DNA of 58,089 nucleotides, from the NCBI RefSeq assembly GCF_003667545.1, contig NZ_RCUV01000010.1, positions 1 to 58,089 on the forward strand, given 5' to 3'. Shown one piece after another: positions 35,009 to 48,729 of the stretch. Position numbers and translations under genes: made by a program. The notes below the pieces were generated by a model. It was given only the letters and a program-made list of their open reading frames with translations, searched no databases and was not told the origin of the DNA. Each line of letters starts with the position of its first letter. Within the stretch, counting starts at the first letter, position 1. The stretch comes from Mycetocola manganoxydans. GTDB taxonomy: Bacteria > Actinomycetota > Actinomycetes > Actinomycetales > Microbacteriaceae.

Positions 35009-35776
35009 TCAGTCCTCCAGCGGTTCGGTGATGGATGCCGGTGGGCCGGACGCCCGGGGAGTCCAGGACTCGAACGCACCATAGGCGATGATACGCTCCG
35101 CGGTTGAGAACGCCGGGTTGCAGCTCGTGAGGGTGATGATCGAATCGGATGCCGCAACGCCGTCGGCCTGCGGCACCGGTTCCAGCACACCGACCCCCGA
35201 TGGCTGGACGTATTCGAGTGTGCGGAACCGGTAGGTGTACCACCCCTCGGGCACCTCGACCACGATGGCGTCCCCGACCCGCAGCTCACCGATCAGGTTC
35301 AGTGGTTTGCCGTGGGTGTTCCGATGCCCGGCAACGGCGAAGTTACCCGCTTCGCCGGGCATTTGGGTCTCAGGGTAGTGGCCGAGTCCGATCGGGTTGA
35401 GCGTCCGCGACGCAGATACCCCGCCGGCGAGTTTGGCGGCGTAATCAGCACCGAAGCGCGGCACGAGGAGGATGCCGAAGATCTCGGCATCACTCGGCTG
35501 GGGCACGACGACCGGTGTCAACGGGTCCGACGGGGTGTCCGGTCGGATCGGCTCCTCCGACCACTGCTCGCTGAGCGCAGCAGCCTCGTTGTTCTGTGCT
35601 GCGCGGAGAACAGCATCGTTCAACCACAGCTGCCAGACGAGAAAGAGGAGAACGCACACGCCGGCCGTAACGAGCAACTCTCCGAGAACCCCGACGACGC
35701 TGATGGGATGGGGCCGGCCGCGACGAGATCGACCGCGTCGGGTTGCGCCACGCGCGGGAACATCGTGGGCGACCAT
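35009..35776 (-). CDS. srtE: class E sortase
   Basis: The 255-residue protein has a basic N-terminus, a membrane anchor at about 30-55, and a sortase core. The catalytic Cys is in TLTSCNP, with His in FAVAGHRNTHGK and Arg in STAERIIAYG. TLTSC-type class E enzymes of high-GC Actinobacteria attach LAXTG-type proteins to peptidoglycan. It lies between crgA and a small membrane protein, and a DnaA-box cluster precedes it. Confidence 0.9.
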   Translation of the reverse strand: MVAHDVPARGATRRGRSRRGRPHPISVVGVLGELLVTAGVCVLLFLVWQLWLNDAVLRAAQNNEAAALSEQWSEEPIRPDTPSDPLTPVVVPQPSDAEIFGILLVPRFGADYAAKLAGGVSASRTLNPIGLGHYPETQMPGEAGNFAVAGHRNTHGKPLNLIGELRVGDAIVVEVPEGWYTYRFRTLEYVQPSGVGVLEPVPQADGVAASDSIITLTSCNPAFSTAERIIAYGAFESWTPRASGPPASITEPLED

Positions 35777-35973
35777 TTCGCCAGTCTAGCCCGGCACGGA
35801 TTCCGAGGTTCTCGAGGTTGTGCACAGGGTTATCCACATGCTGGGGATAATTACACCCGTGTAATTGTCCACAGTGTTAATAACCCTGTTAATAACTCTG
35901 GCCAGCGATTTTTCTCAGCTGTGCTCGCCGTGTTACACGGAATCCCGGGCGTTTTTACACAGGGTTGTGGAAA
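35777..35973. promoter_or_regulatory. intergenic cluster of DnaA-box-like sequences
   Basis: The region has TTATCCACA (35830-35838, consensus), TGGGGATAA (35842-35850, one mismatch when reversed) and TTGTCCACA (35865-35873, one mismatch). AATTACAC-CC-GTGTAATT (35849-35866) is a perfect palindrome between them, and AT-rich sequence follows. CACAGGGTTATCCACAT here is repeated exactly next to dnaA (50226-50242). DnaA binding is likely; the purpose is unknown. Confidence 0.5.
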
Positions 35974-36219
35974 CTACCGCCAGCGAGTTGTCATGAGAAA
36001 GCCGATGAACGCAATCCCGAACCCGACGACGATGTTCCACGACTCGAGCGCGGGGATCGGAAGAGCACCCTGGCTGACGTAGAAGACGATGATCCAGGCG
36101 AGTCCAAGCAGCATGAAACCGAACATCACCGGCTTGAACCAAACCGGGTTGGGTGCCTGCTCACCGGTCCGCTGGGTGCTCGGAGCGGACTGGGTGCTGT
36201 TCGTCTTGTCGCGTGCCAT
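35974..36219 (-). CDS. crgA: cell division protein CrgA
   Basis: The 81-residue protein has a polar N-terminus and two membrane helices (about 28-50 and 60-78) with the family's NPVWFKPVMFGFMLLGLAWI pattern. CrgA helps recruit FtsI and other division proteins in Actinobacteria. The length and place near pknB and pabA are typical. Confidence 0.92.
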   Translation of the reverse strand: MARDKTNSTQSAPSTQRTGEQAPNPVWFKPVMFGFMLLGLAWIIVFYVSQGALPIPALESWNIVVGFGIAFIGFLMTTRWR

Positions 36220-36238
36220 AGGGCCGATTCTAGCCCGG

Positions 36239-37120
36239 TTAGCCGCCCAGAGTGCTCAAGAGCCCCAGAGAAGGCAGAAGACCGAGAAGAACGAGGACGA
36301 CGCAGAGGCCGGCAATCAGAAGTCTTTGACGACCCTTGTGCCGGAGTCGACGGGTCTCGTAGTAGATCAACCCGACCAGAGCGCCACCGACGAGACCGCC
36401 AAGGTGGGCCTGCCAGGCGACGTTGATCCCAGGGATGAAGCCGATCACGAGGTTGATGCCGACGAGGACGAGCAAGCCATTCATATTGCCGCCGAGCTTG
36501 CGCTGGATGACGAGGAATGCCCCCATCAGGCCGAAGATCGCGCCGGACGCGCCGACAACGGGAACGTAACCGTCGGTCAGGAACAGGACGCCGAGAGAAC
36601 CGGCGAAGCCGGAGATCAGGTACAGCGTGAGGAAACGTGCCCTGCCCAGCATCGGCTCCAGGGCCTGGCCGAATAGCCAGAGCGAGTACATGTTCAGCGC
36701 GATGTGGAAGATGAAGCCCTGGGAGTGGGCGAAAACCGTCGTCAGCATCCGCCACGGTTCGAATCCATAGCCAGGGGAGAGCTCAGCGGGGACGGAGAAG
36801 ACACCCGCGTACAGCAGATAATTCGTGATCCCGAGCCCCGGAATCAGCTGCAGGAGGAAGACGAACGCCGTGATCGCGATCAGGCCATAGGTCACGACGG
36901 GCCGGTCACCGGATCGGCTGAAGAAGCCGGTTCGGGCCGATGGCGCCGTTCGACGCTGCTCCTTCATGCATTCCGGACACACGACACCGACGGCGGCAGG
37001 TGTCTGACATTCGCCGCAGATCGTACGCCCGCATCGCTGGCAGAGCACGAAACTCTGACGATCGGGGTGGCGATAACAAAAATTGCTGCGGGTCACCGGG
37101 GGAACCGAAGACTGGCTCAT
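36239..37120 (-). CDS. rhomboid intramembrane serine protease with zinc-finger-like N-terminus
   Basis: The 293-residue protein starts with a four-to-six-cysteine segment (CYRHPDRQSFVLCQRCGRTI, then CPECMKEQRR) that may bind zinc. Six membrane helices follow. The catalytic Ser is in GASGAIFGLMGAF and the His in AWQAHLGGLVGGALVG. It cleaves membrane proteins within the bilayer; substrates are unknown. It is 39 bases from the cyclophilin gene and may be co-transcribed with it. Confidence 0.92.
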   Translation of the reverse strand: MSQSSVPPVTRSNFCYRHPDRQSFVLCQRCGRTICGECQTPAAVGVVCPECMKEQRRTAPSARTGFFSRSGDRPVVTYGLIAITAFVFLLQLIPGLGITNYLLYAGVFSVPAELSPGYGFEPWRMLTTVFAHSQGFIFHIALNMYSLWLFGQALEPMLGRARFLTLYLISGFAGSLGVLFLTDGYVPVVGASGAIFGLMGAFLVIQRKLGGNMNGLLVLVGINLVIGFIPGINVAWQAHLGGLVGGALVGLIYYETRRLRHKGRQRLLIAGLCVVLVLLGLLPSLGLLSTLGG

Positions 37121-37159
37121 CGGGCGGGGCCCGCCCGATGGCCGGAGGTCGTCGTCGGC

Positions 37160-37702
37160 TTAGGCGTCGGCAACCGTGACGCTCTCGATGACGATGTCGT
37201 CGAGGGGGCGGTCACGGGCGTCGCGCGGAACCTCAGCGAGCTTGTCGACAACCTTGCGGCTAGCCTCGTCTTCGACAGCGCCGAAGATGGTGTGCTTGCC
37301 CTGCAGCCAGCTGGTGTTGCCGACGGTGATGAAGAACTGGGATCCATTGGTTCCCTTGCCTGCGATCTTGCCTGCGTTTGCCATTGCGAGCATGTACGGC
37401 TCGTTGAAGTTCAGGTCCGAGTTGATCTCGTCGTCGAACTTATAACCGGGTCCGCCGGTTCCGTTGCCGAGGGGGTCTCCGCCCTGGATCATGAAGCCGG
37501 GAATGATGCGGTGGAAGATGACGCCCTGGTACAGGGGCGTGTTCTTCTTGGTCTCACCGGTGGTCTCATCCGTCCACTCGATCTCGCCCGTGGCGAGTCC
37601 GACGAAGTTCTTGACAGTCTTGGGGGCGTGGTCTCCGAAAAGGTTGACCTTGATGTCGCCGTAGTTGGTGTGGAGGGTTGCGACAGCGGTGTGCTTTGAC
37701 AT
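37160..37702 (-). CDS. ppiA: cyclophilin-type peptidyl-prolyl isomerase
   Basis: ATG 37702 gives 180 residues; the frame extends upstream without need. Cyclophilin motifs are FHRIIPGFMIQGGD (catalytic Arg), GTNGSQFFITVG and LQGKHTIFGAV. There is no signal peptide, so it acts in the cytoplasm on proline bonds of folding proteins. The position near crgA is common in Actinobacteria. Confidence 0.92.
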   Translation of the reverse strand: MSKHTAVATLHTNYGDIKVNLFGDHAPKTVKNFVGLATGEIEWTDETTGETKKNTPLYQGVIFHRIIPGFMIQGGDPLGNGTGGPGYKFDDEINSDLNFNEPYMLAMANAGKIAGKGTNGSQFFITVGNTSWLQGKHTIFGAVEDEASRKVVDKLAEVPRDARDRPLDDIVIESVTVADA

Positions 37703-37809
37703 GTTCCCAATTCTTACACACGCAATGACCCCCCGCCGGGTGGCGTTCCGGCCATTCAATGGCAAGATGGAGTTCTGTCGCGTTAAAACGAGATCAATGG
37801 AGGTCAGCG

Positions 37810-38328
37810 GTGAGTCTGTCACGCAAGCGTAAGAAAGAACTCAAGCGACTCAAGGGTGAGGCCAATCAGTTGTGGCACGCCCAGCAGGAGATCCTTGACC
37901 ACGCCAACCACGTTGCTCGCGAGGCGAGCAGGCAACTCGGGGCATATGGACGTGAGCAGGTCGTTCCCTCCGTTGTGAGCACGTACGAGCACAAGGTTCA
38001 GCCGGTTGTCGACCGGGGCTACGCCGCTTCTCGCGGTCTCGTCGAAGGGGCCATGAAGGGCCTTGACAAATCAGTTCTTCCCGTTCTCGGCGGTGTTGTC
38101 GGCAGCGTCCTGTCGGTCGGTGACATCGCGAAGGACCACCGGGTTCGGGCTGCGCTCGAGCGCTTCCAGCCCAAGCCGCCGCCCAAGAAGACGAATGTCG
38201 GCGGAGTCGTCGCCATCGGTGTCGGCGTTCTCGCTGCGGCGGGTGTTGCGTACGCCGTGTGGCAGACCTTCCGGGCTGACGACGAACTCTGGGTTGCCGA
38301 CGAAGAACCGGCACTACCCAACCTCTGA
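37810..38328 (+). CDS. uncharacterised conserved protein with one C-terminal membrane helix
   Basis: GTG 37810 follows GGAGGT. The 172-residue product begins with a basic helix (LSRKRKKELKRLKGEANQLW) that continues as a coiled-coil-like stretch. One membrane segment (GVVAIGVGVLAAAGVAYAVW) lies at about 135-154, and the tail is acidic. Similar genes are often mislabelled as helicases, but no nucleotide-binding motif is present. A terminator follows at once. Confidence 0.7.
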   Translation: MSLSRKRKKELKRLKGEANQLWHAQQEILDHANHVAREASRQLGAYGREQVVPSVVSTYEHKVQPVVDRGYAASRGLVEGAMKGLDKSVLPVLGGVVGSVLSVGDIAKDHRVRAALERFQPKPPPKKTNVGGVVAIGVGVLAAAGVAYAVWQTFRADDELWVADEEPALPNL

Positions 38329-38334
38329 TCTCGC

Positions 38335-38370
38335 AAAAAAGGCCGGTCCCTCTGGGGCTGGCCTTTTTTT
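38335..38370 (+). terminator. rho-independent terminator
   Basis: AAAAAAGGCC (38335-38344) pairs with GGCCTTTTTT (38360-38369), ending in a seven-base T run. Confidence 0.85.
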
Positions 38371-38440
38371 GTTGTGACAGTCCTGTCGTTCGGTTCAGGT
38401 GTGCGCGACAATGAGCGAAACGCCGATTGCAGGAGGAATC

Positions 38441-38869
38441 ATGCCCATGCGGGAATTGACCGAAGCGGAATCACTCGAGCGCCTGGCGGATGCACCTGTC
38501 GGACGGATCGTCGTCACGGTCGGTGACATCACCGACATTTATCCCGTCACCCATACGGTGCTGGACGGTACGGTGTACTTCCGCACCGCGCCCGGCGACA
38601 AACTGGCCGGCCTTGCGGCGAACGCGGCTGTTCTGTTCGAAGCGGACGACTTGAGTACGTCGCGCGGATGGAGCGTCATCGTGCGCGGGCTCGCCCGTCG
38701 GTTGGAGAGTGACGACGACACGGGTCCGGTGGCAGGCAGGTTGAGGGACCCGTTCGCTCGGGGATCGAAAGAGGTCATCGTGCAGATCACGCCGAGTTCG
38801 GTGAGTGGCCGGGAATTCGAGCCGACGGAAGACGACGACGCACCCGGCGCTCCAGACTCCACTGACTGA
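38441..38869 (+). CDS. pyridoxamine 5'-phosphate oxidase-family flavin-binding protein
   Basis: ATG 38441 follows AGGAGGA at close spacing; upstream in-frame starts lack a site. The 142-residue split-barrel protein (LERLADAPVGRIVVTVGDIT, then PVTHTVLDGTVYFRTAPGDK) fits small actinobacterial PPOX-type proteins that bind FMN or F420. The substrate is unknown. The C-terminus is acidic. Confidence 0.8.
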   Translation: MPMRELTEAESLERLADAPVGRIVVTVGDITDIYPVTHTVLDGTVYFRTAPGDKLAGLAANAAVLFEADDLSTSRGWSVIVRGLARRLESDDDTGPVAGRLRDPFARGSKEVIVQITPSSVSGREFEPTEDDDAPGAPDSTD

Positions 38870-38897
38870 GGCGGCACGGGGTAACCGCACTGTGCGG

Positions 38898-39311
38898 TTA
38901 GAGCATTCCGAGCGCAACATCGACGAGCCCGACCCGGTCGAGGGTCGGGACAGCGCTGAGCGGATGCCACGCCGCCATGTCTGTCGATCCACCCACCTCG
39001 TTCGTGAGCTCACCTCCCGTGACGTGGGCGCGGTAGACGATCCGAAGTCCGTGAAGTGCCTGGGTGGCTCCGGGGGTGAGTCGAGCCTCGGGCTGAGCGA
39101 CGAATGAGTGAATCCCCAGCAGTCCGTCGAGCACGGCCGTGTACCCGGTCTCCTCGTAAATCTCGCGCACCGCGGCATCCGCCGGGTCTTCACCGGGGTC
39201 GATTCCGCCGCCCGGAAGTGTCCAGCCGCTGCGTCCGTATTCCCGCCAGTGGGCGAGGAGGATCTGGTCGTTGTCGATGACGACTCCGTATGCGGCTATC
39301 CGAATGTCCAT
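38898..39311 (-). CDS. Nudix hydrolase
   Basis: ATG 39311 gives 137 residues starting at [12 protein letters not shown], the usual first strand. The Nudix box is complete: [20 protein letters not shown] followed by ETGY. The family hydrolyses nucleoside diphosphates linked to another group; the substrate cannot be predicted. It converges with the PPOX-type gene, 28 bases apart. Confidence 0.9.
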   Translation of the reverse strand: MDIRIAAYGVVIDNDQILLAHWREYGRSGWTLPGGGIDPGEDPADAAVREIYEETGYTAVLDGLLGIHSFVAQPEARLTPGATQALHGLRIVYRAHVTGGELTNEVGGSTDMAAWHPLSAVPTLDRVGLVDVALGML

Positions 39312-39390
39312 TCGCCCACGATACTCATGCAGAATGATGTGCACGCGCGCTGATCGCGCACGTGGATGGTGACCACTCTCCGGGAGCGTC

Positions 39391-40632
39391 ATGTCAGACG
39401 AGCGCCTGTTCCGGGACCGGGACTTCCGGATGCTTCTGCTCGGCCAGACCACCAGTCAGCTCGGCGCGCAGGTGAGCGGCGTCGCTGTTCCTCTGCTCGC
39501 CGTTCTCACCCTGGATGCTTCCCCGTTCGAACTCGGGTTGGTGACGGCATCGTCAACGCTCGCTTTCGCCGTCATCGGGCTTCCCGCCGGCGCGTGGGTC
39601 GACCAGTGGCGCCGGCGGCCGATCCTGGTGGCGAGCGACATCGCTCGAGCAGTGCTGTTGGCGACGATCCCGCTCACCGCGCTCCTCGGCATCCTCACGA
39701 TCACGCAGTTGGTGATCGTCTCTCTGCTCTCCGGAGTTGCCCGGGTCTTCTTCGACGTCGGATACCAGAGCTACATCCCCTCGGTCCTCGGACGGAACCG
39801 CGTACTCGCAGGCAACTCGTCTCTGGAGATGGTTCGGGCATCCGGGCAGGTGGTCGGTCCGGGCATCGGCGGCGCCCTGGTGGCCGCCCTGGGCGCTGCC
39901 AGCGTCATCCTCGTGCAGTCGGTGACCTTTGCGGTGTCGGCGATTGCGCTCCTCGCGATCCGCTCGACCGAAGCGGTCGTACCCCGACCCGAAGTACGGC
40001 CGCGATTGTGGCCGCAGATTCGTGAGGGACTCGGATTCGTCGCCCGCACCCGAGTGCTTCGGGCGACCGCCCTCGCGAGCGCGACCGGTAATTTCTCGTT
40101 CGCCATGGCATCCGCTGTGAACATGATTTTCCTTGCCCGAACCCTGGGTCTGTCGCCGGTTGTCATCGGGATGGTGATCGCCGTCGGGTCGGTGACCGCC
40201 ATGGCCGGGGCTGCACTCACCCCGACGCTCTCGCGCCGCGTCGGCTCCGCCCGCATCATCTGGCTGTCTCTCGCCCTCACCGGCCCGCTCGCGCTGGCTG
40301 TGCCCTTCGCACAGCCAGGCTGGCTCGTTCTGCTCGTCGTTGTGGGAATGGCCGCAGGTGAGTTCGGCCAGATCGTCTACGCGATCACCAACGTCAGTCT
40401 GCGTCAGCGGTTCTGTCCCGAACGGATGCTGGGGCGGGTGACCGCGACGATGCGGTTCCTCATCATGGGTCTCTTCCCCCTGGGTGCCCTCACCGGTGGA
40501 ATCCTCGGCGAGTTGATCGGGCCGCGGGCCACGTTGGTTGTGGCCGGAACACTCGTCATCATCTCGCCGATTCCCGTCTGGCTCACTCTGCGGGGATCCC
40601 GTGACGTCGACGCACTACCGGCATGGACGTGA
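39391..40632 (+). CDS. MFS efflux transporter
   Basis: The 413-residue protein has about twelve membrane helices with the MFS loop [20 protein letters not shown] between helices 2 and 3. It resembles the MFS_3/EntS-type exporters. The substrate is unknown. It is a single gene with a strong terminator 10 bases after its stop, shared with tRNA-Ala on the other strand. Confidence 0.88.
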   Translation: MSDERLFRDRDFRMLLLGQTTSQLGAQVSGVAVPLLAVLTLDASPFELGLVTASSTLAFAVIGLPAGAWVDQWRRRPILVASDIARAVLLATIPLTALLGILTITQLVIVSLLSGVARVFFDVGYQSYIPSVLGRNRVLAGNSSLEMVRASGQVVGPGIGGALVAALGAASVILVQSVTFAVSAIALLAIRSTEAVVPRPEVRPRLWPQIREGLGFVARTRVLRATALASATGNFSFAMASAVNMIFLARTLGLSPVVIGMVIAVGSVTAMAGAALTPTLSRRVGSARIIWLSLALTGPLALAVPFAQPGWLVLLVVVGMAAGEFGQIVYAITNVSLRQRFCPERMLGRVTATMRFLIMGLFPLGALTGGILGELIGPRATLVVAGTLVIISPIPVWLTLRGSRDVDALPAWT

Positions 40633-40642
40633 GTGGAAAGAG

Positions 40643-40678
40643 AAAAGGCCCGTTCTTCCGGAGAAGAACGGGCCTTTT
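40643..40678. terminator. bidirectional terminator between the MFS gene and tRNA-Ala
   Basis: A perfect 16-bp stem (40643-40658 with 40663-40678) closes the four-base loop CGGA, with A and T runs on the two flanks. It can serve both converging transcripts. Confidence 0.9.
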
Positions 40679-40684
40679 CTTTTG

Positions 40685-40757
40685 TGGAGCCTAGGGGAAT
40701 CGAACCCCTGACCTCCTGCTTGCAAAGCAGGCGCTCTACCAATTGAGCTAAGGCCCC
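40685..40757 (-). tRNA. tRNA-Ala (TGC)
   Basis: The 73-base gene has acceptor GGGGCCT/AGGCTCC, discriminator A, anticodon loop TTTGCAA (TGC), and T-arm AGGGGTTCGATTCCCCT. It lies 35 bases downstream of tRNA-Ile, as is usual beside gyrA in Actinobacteria. Confidence 0.96.
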
Positions 40758-40792
40758 GATTAACGGGAAACTGTGTAAATATGTCTCCCGAG

Positions 40793-40866
40793 TGGGGATA
40801 CCAGGACTTGAACCTGGGACCTCTTCGTTATCAGCGAAGCGCTCTAACCGCCTGAGCTATATCCCC
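40793..40866 (-). tRNA. tRNA-Ile (GAT)
   Basis: The 74-base gene has acceptor GGGGATA/TATCCCC, discriminator A, anticodon loop CTGATAA (GAT), and T-arm CCAGGTTCAAGTCCTGG. CCA is not encoded. Confidence 0.96.
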
Positions 40867-40915
40867 GTTTGGGCAGGTTTGAGACTACCTGAAATCTGCC
40901 GTTTGTTCTAATCGA

Positions 40916-40941
40916 GCGGGTTCCTGAACGAAGGAACCCGC
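40916..40941 (-). terminator. hairpin after the gyrBA-DUF3566 operon
   Basis: GCGGGTTCCT (40916-40925) pairs perfectly with AGGAACCCGC (40932-40941) around a six-base loop, just after the DUF3566 stop. The T run on the minus strand is weak. Confidence 0.6.
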
Positions 40942-40951
40942 CCGACGCGAA

Positions 40952-41352
40952 CTAGTTGTTCGTGAAGCCCACCAGCAGACCGCCGGTGATCTTGACACTG
41001 AGGTTGTACAACGCGGCGCACAGCGCGCCGAGCGCGGTCACGACGATCAGGTTGAGAATCGCCACGACAACAGCGAAGCCCATGACCCGTCCGAGGTTGA
41101 AGATTGCGCTCAGGTCGTTCCCGACGCCGGCGACGTCCTTGTAGAGGCCGTTGACGTTGTCGAAGATGTTCGTCTGGTCGAGGACCGTGTAGACGAGGAA
41201 GAACACAACGATCGTCACGATGGCGAGAGCCACCGCAGCGAGGAACGACAGCTTGACGGCCGACCAGAAGTCGACGTAGACGAGCTTCAGCCTGACCTGC
41301 TTGGTCGACGTACGCTTGGTCGACTTCTGTGCGAGCTTTTCGGCAACGCTAC

Positions 41353-41356
<4 letters not shown>
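40952..41356 (-). CDS. DUF3566 membrane protein
   Basis: The 134-residue protein has a basic N-terminus, the DUF3566 opening [20 protein letters not shown], and two membrane helices separated by an extracellular loop. Genes of this family sit directly after gyrA in most Actinobacteria; function is unknown. It overlaps gyrA by four bases. Confidence 0.9.
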
Positions 41357-45976
<4,620 letters not shown>

Positions 45977-46092
45977 TTAGGCTCCAAACCGTGTTCGTGC
46001 TCGACATGTAATTCTATCAAGAACCGAACGGCTTCGGGGCGCATATGCCCGTCTGAGCCACTTTTATCGCTGGGTAGACCAGAAATGTCTGG

Positions 46093-46599
46093 TTAACCGT
46101 AGGTATCGCGCACGCCACGCCCCTGAACCGATCTGGGACCGCGTTTGAAGGTTGGGACGTTGGGTCCCAGAAAACGGATGCTGTCGATGCCCGCTTCGGG
46201 ATACCTCACCGCGATATGCGTCATGATGTCGACTCGCATCAGCCGCAGTTGGGTCGCCCACGCGGTCGACTCACACTGAACGGTGAGCACACCGTTTTCT
46301 ATTCCTACCGGTGACGAGTGATTTGCTGTCTCCTCGCCGGCGAGTTCGGTCCAGTTGGAGACCAGTTCTGACTGAGCCAGCGGAGAATCCCAGCCAAGCT
46401 GGCTGGTCAGCGCACCAAGAACGTCGCCGACCCCCTTCGGATCGCGGCCGTGCCCGAACGGGACACTCTCAGCGGGGTCGATCTTGCGGTTGCGCTTCGA
46501 TCGGGCATAGTGCTTCTGCCCGCCGAACAACTCCTTGAATCGCACATAGACGCGGGCGGATTCCGACAGCGGCTCCCCTCCTGACAATGGCTCAGCCAT
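46093..46599 (-). CDS. dciA: DciA-like DUF721 protein
   Basis: ATG 46599 overlaps the recF stop by eight bases and gives 168 residues. The C-terminal half (LVSNWTELAGEETANHSSPV, then the ENGVLTVQCESTAWATQLRL strand) is the DUF721 domain. DciA proteins help load the replicative helicase in bacteria lacking DnaC. The place between recF and gyrB is standard for Actinobacteria. Confidence 0.88.
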   Translation of the reverse strand: MAEPLSGGEPLSESARVYVRFKELFGGQKHYARSKRNRKIDPAESVPFGHGRDPKGVGDVLGALTSQLGWDSPLAQSELVSNWTELAGEETANHSSPVGIENGVLTVQCESTAWATQLRLMRVDIMTHIAVRYPEAGIDSIRFLGPNVPTFKRGPRSVQGRGVRDTYG

Positions 46600-47770
46600 G
46601 GGATGCCTCCTCCGCGGTTTCCAGAATTCGGCCGGCGGAGATGTGCACGGTGTGGGCGGTGAGGTCACCTGGCACGTCGTCGAGTACCGCCGCCGTGATG
46701 AGAACCTGTTCGAATCCGCTCACAGCGGCCGCGAGTCTGGCTCGCCGATTGAGGTCGAGTTCGGCGAAGACATCGTCGAGGATGAGCACTGGATCGCCCG
46801 AGTTGGAGTCCCGGCGGAGCAGTTCCGCGGACGCAAGCTTGAGCGCGAGCGCGAATGACCAGGTCTCGCCGTGGCTCGCGTACCCCTTGACCGGGAGAGA
46901 GTTCAACTCGAACAACACATCATCGCGGTGGGGGCCCACGAGAGTGAGTCCGCGTTCCAGTTCGCTGCGTCGCTGCCGGGCGAGCGCCTCACGAAAGCGA
47001 TCAGCGGTCACTCCGGTGCCGGATGCCGCGGCGTCATCTGTTCCTGAACCCGATTCCGCTTCGGCGTCGAGGCCGTCGATGGACAACAACGCTGCGAGCG
47101 ACGGACGGTGATCGTCCCCGACGACCGAAGCGTAAGCATCCCGAATCGGCTGGAGGAGAGAGCCGATGAGCGCGACGCGTTCGTCGATGATTTCCGAGCC
47201 GAGAAGGACAAGTTTGTCGTCCCAGATTTCGAGTGTCGTCAGCTGGTTGGTCTTGAGGCCGGAACCGCGCGCGGATTTCAGCAGCGAGTTTCGCTGTTTG
47301 AGTGTGCGTTCGTAGTCAGAGAGAACACCGGCCAACCGCGGTGTGTGCAGAATGAGCAGCTGGTCGAGGAAACGGCGGCGGCCTGACGGGTCGCCGCGGA
47401 TGATTCCAAGATCCTCGGGGGCGAATAGCACGCTCGAGAAGTAGCGCGGAAGCTCACGCGGTTTGATCTGGCCGCGATTCACCTGTGCGCGGTTCGCGCC
47501 GCTGCGGTTGATCTGTACTTCGGCGAGGAGATCACGGCCATTGTGCTGAAGCCGGGCGCGAATGATCGCCGCATCTTCGCCGGCGCGGATGAGAGCTGAA
47601 TCCGTCGACACCCGGTGCGAACCGAGGGTAGAGAGGTAGCCGAGGGCTTCGACCAGGTTGGTCTTACCCTGGCCGTTTCGGCCGACGAAGAGATTCGCCC
47701 CCGGTGCCAGCGCCACGTCAGCAACCGCGTAGTTGCGGTAGTTACTGAGGTTGAGGTGGGTGACAATCAC
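46592..47770 (-). CDS. recF: DNA replication and repair protein RecF
   Basis: The 392-residue SMC-like ATPase has Walker A GRNGQGKTNLVEAL, the signature SGRRRFLDQ region, and Walker B VLILDDVFAELD. It helps load RecA at gaps. It contains an acidic insert (about 225-250, GLDAEAESGSGTDDAAASGT). Confidence 0.94.
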   Translation of the reverse strand: MIVTHLNLSNYRNYAVADVALAPGANLFVGRNGQGKTNLVEALGYLSTLGSHRVSTDSALIRAGEDAAIIRARLQHNGRDLLAEVQINRSGANRAQVNRGQIKPRELPRYFSSVLFAPEDLGIIRGDPSGRRRFLDQLLILHTPRLAGVLSDYERTLKQRNSLLKSARGSGLKTNQLTTLEIWDDKLVLLGSEIIDERVALIGSLLQPIRDAYASVVGDDHRPSLAALLSIDGLDAEAESGSGTDDAAASGTGVTADRFREALARQRRSELERGLTLVGPHRDDVLFELNSLPVKGYASHGETWSFALALKLASAELLRRDSNSGDPVLILDDVFAELDLNRRARLAAAVSGFEQVLITAAVLDDVPGDLTAHTVHISAGRILETAEEASHG

Positions 47771-47804
47771 CGCGTAAGCCTACCGAGGGCGGCTGACAGC
47801 GGTC

Positions 47805-48695
47805 TCAGTCGTCCGACTTCTTCACGGAGTGGCCACCGAACTGGTTACGGAGAGCTGCCACGGCCTTCATCGCCGGCGAGTCTTCCTGGCGTGAGACAAA
47901 GCGGGCGAAGATGGACGCCGAGATGGTCGGAACGGGAACCGCGTTGGCGACGGCTTCTTCGATCGTCCAACGGCCCTCACCGGAATCTTCGACGTACCCT
48001 TCGATTTCAGAGAGGTCGTCGTCCTCATCGAGCGCGCGGACGAGAAGCTCAAGTAGCCAGGATCGTACGACGGTGCCGCGCTGCCAGGCCTTGAACGTGC
48101 CCGGGACATCGCGGATGATGTCTTCGCGCTTTTCCAGCAGCTCGAATCCTTCGGCGTATGCCTGCATCAGCGCGTATTCGATGCCGTTGTGCACCATCTT
48201 GGCGTAGTGGCCGGCGCCGACCTCGCCGACGTGGACGAAGCCTTCTTCACGCGGTCCCTCAGGGCGAAGTGCGTCAAAGACAGGCATGACCCGTTCGACC
48301 TGCGCCGCCGATCCGCCGACCATGAGGCCGTAACCGTTCTCAAGGCCCCACACTCCACCCGACACGCCGGCGTCGATGTAGTCGATACCCTTCGCTGACA
48401 GCAATTCCGCGTGCTTGAAGTCCTCGGTGAAGCGACTGTTGCCACCGTCAATGACGAGGTCGCCGGCGTCGAGACGGTCATGAAGGTCAGAAACGACGCT
48501 GTCAGTGATCTTTCCGGCCGGGACCATCACCCAGATCGTGCGAGGCGACGGAAGAGCGGCGACCAGCTCGTCGAGCGTCGCTACATCCGTGACATCCGGG
48601 TTCTGGTCGAAACCGGTGACTTCGATACCGGCATTGCGCAGACGCGTCCGCATGTTGCCGCCCATTTTTCCGAGTCCGATGAGCCCGATGTGCAT
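47805..48695 (-). CDS. gnd: 6-phosphogluconate dehydrogenase, decarboxylating, short type
   Basis: ATG 48695 (MHIGLIGLGKMGGNM) gives 296 residues, the length of the short NAD-type GntZ/GndA enzymes. Other motifs are the phosphogluconate-binding LVIDGGNSRFTED and the DAGVSGGVWGLENG stretch with catalytic KMVHNGIEY. It makes ribulose 5-phosphate and CO2. The place between dnaN and recF is conserved in Actinobacteria. Confidence 0.93.
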   Translation of the reverse strand: MHIGLIGLGKMGGNMRTRLRNAGIEVTGFDQNPDVTDVATLDELVAALPSPRTIWVMVPAGKITDSVVSDLHDRLDAGDLVIDGGNSRFTEDFKHAELLSAKGIDYIDAGVSGGVWGLENGYGLMVGGSAAQVERVMPVFDALRPEGPREEGFVHVGEVGAGHYAKMVHNGIEYALMQAYAEGFELLEKREDIIRDVPGTFKAWQRGTVVRSWLLELLVRALDEDDDLSEIEGYVEDSGEGRWTIEEAVANAVPVPTISASIFARFVSRQEDSPAMKAVAALRNQFGGHSVKKSDD

Positions 48696-48729
48696 GCGAG
48701 AAGTCCTTTGAGTCGTGAGTGGTCGAGTG

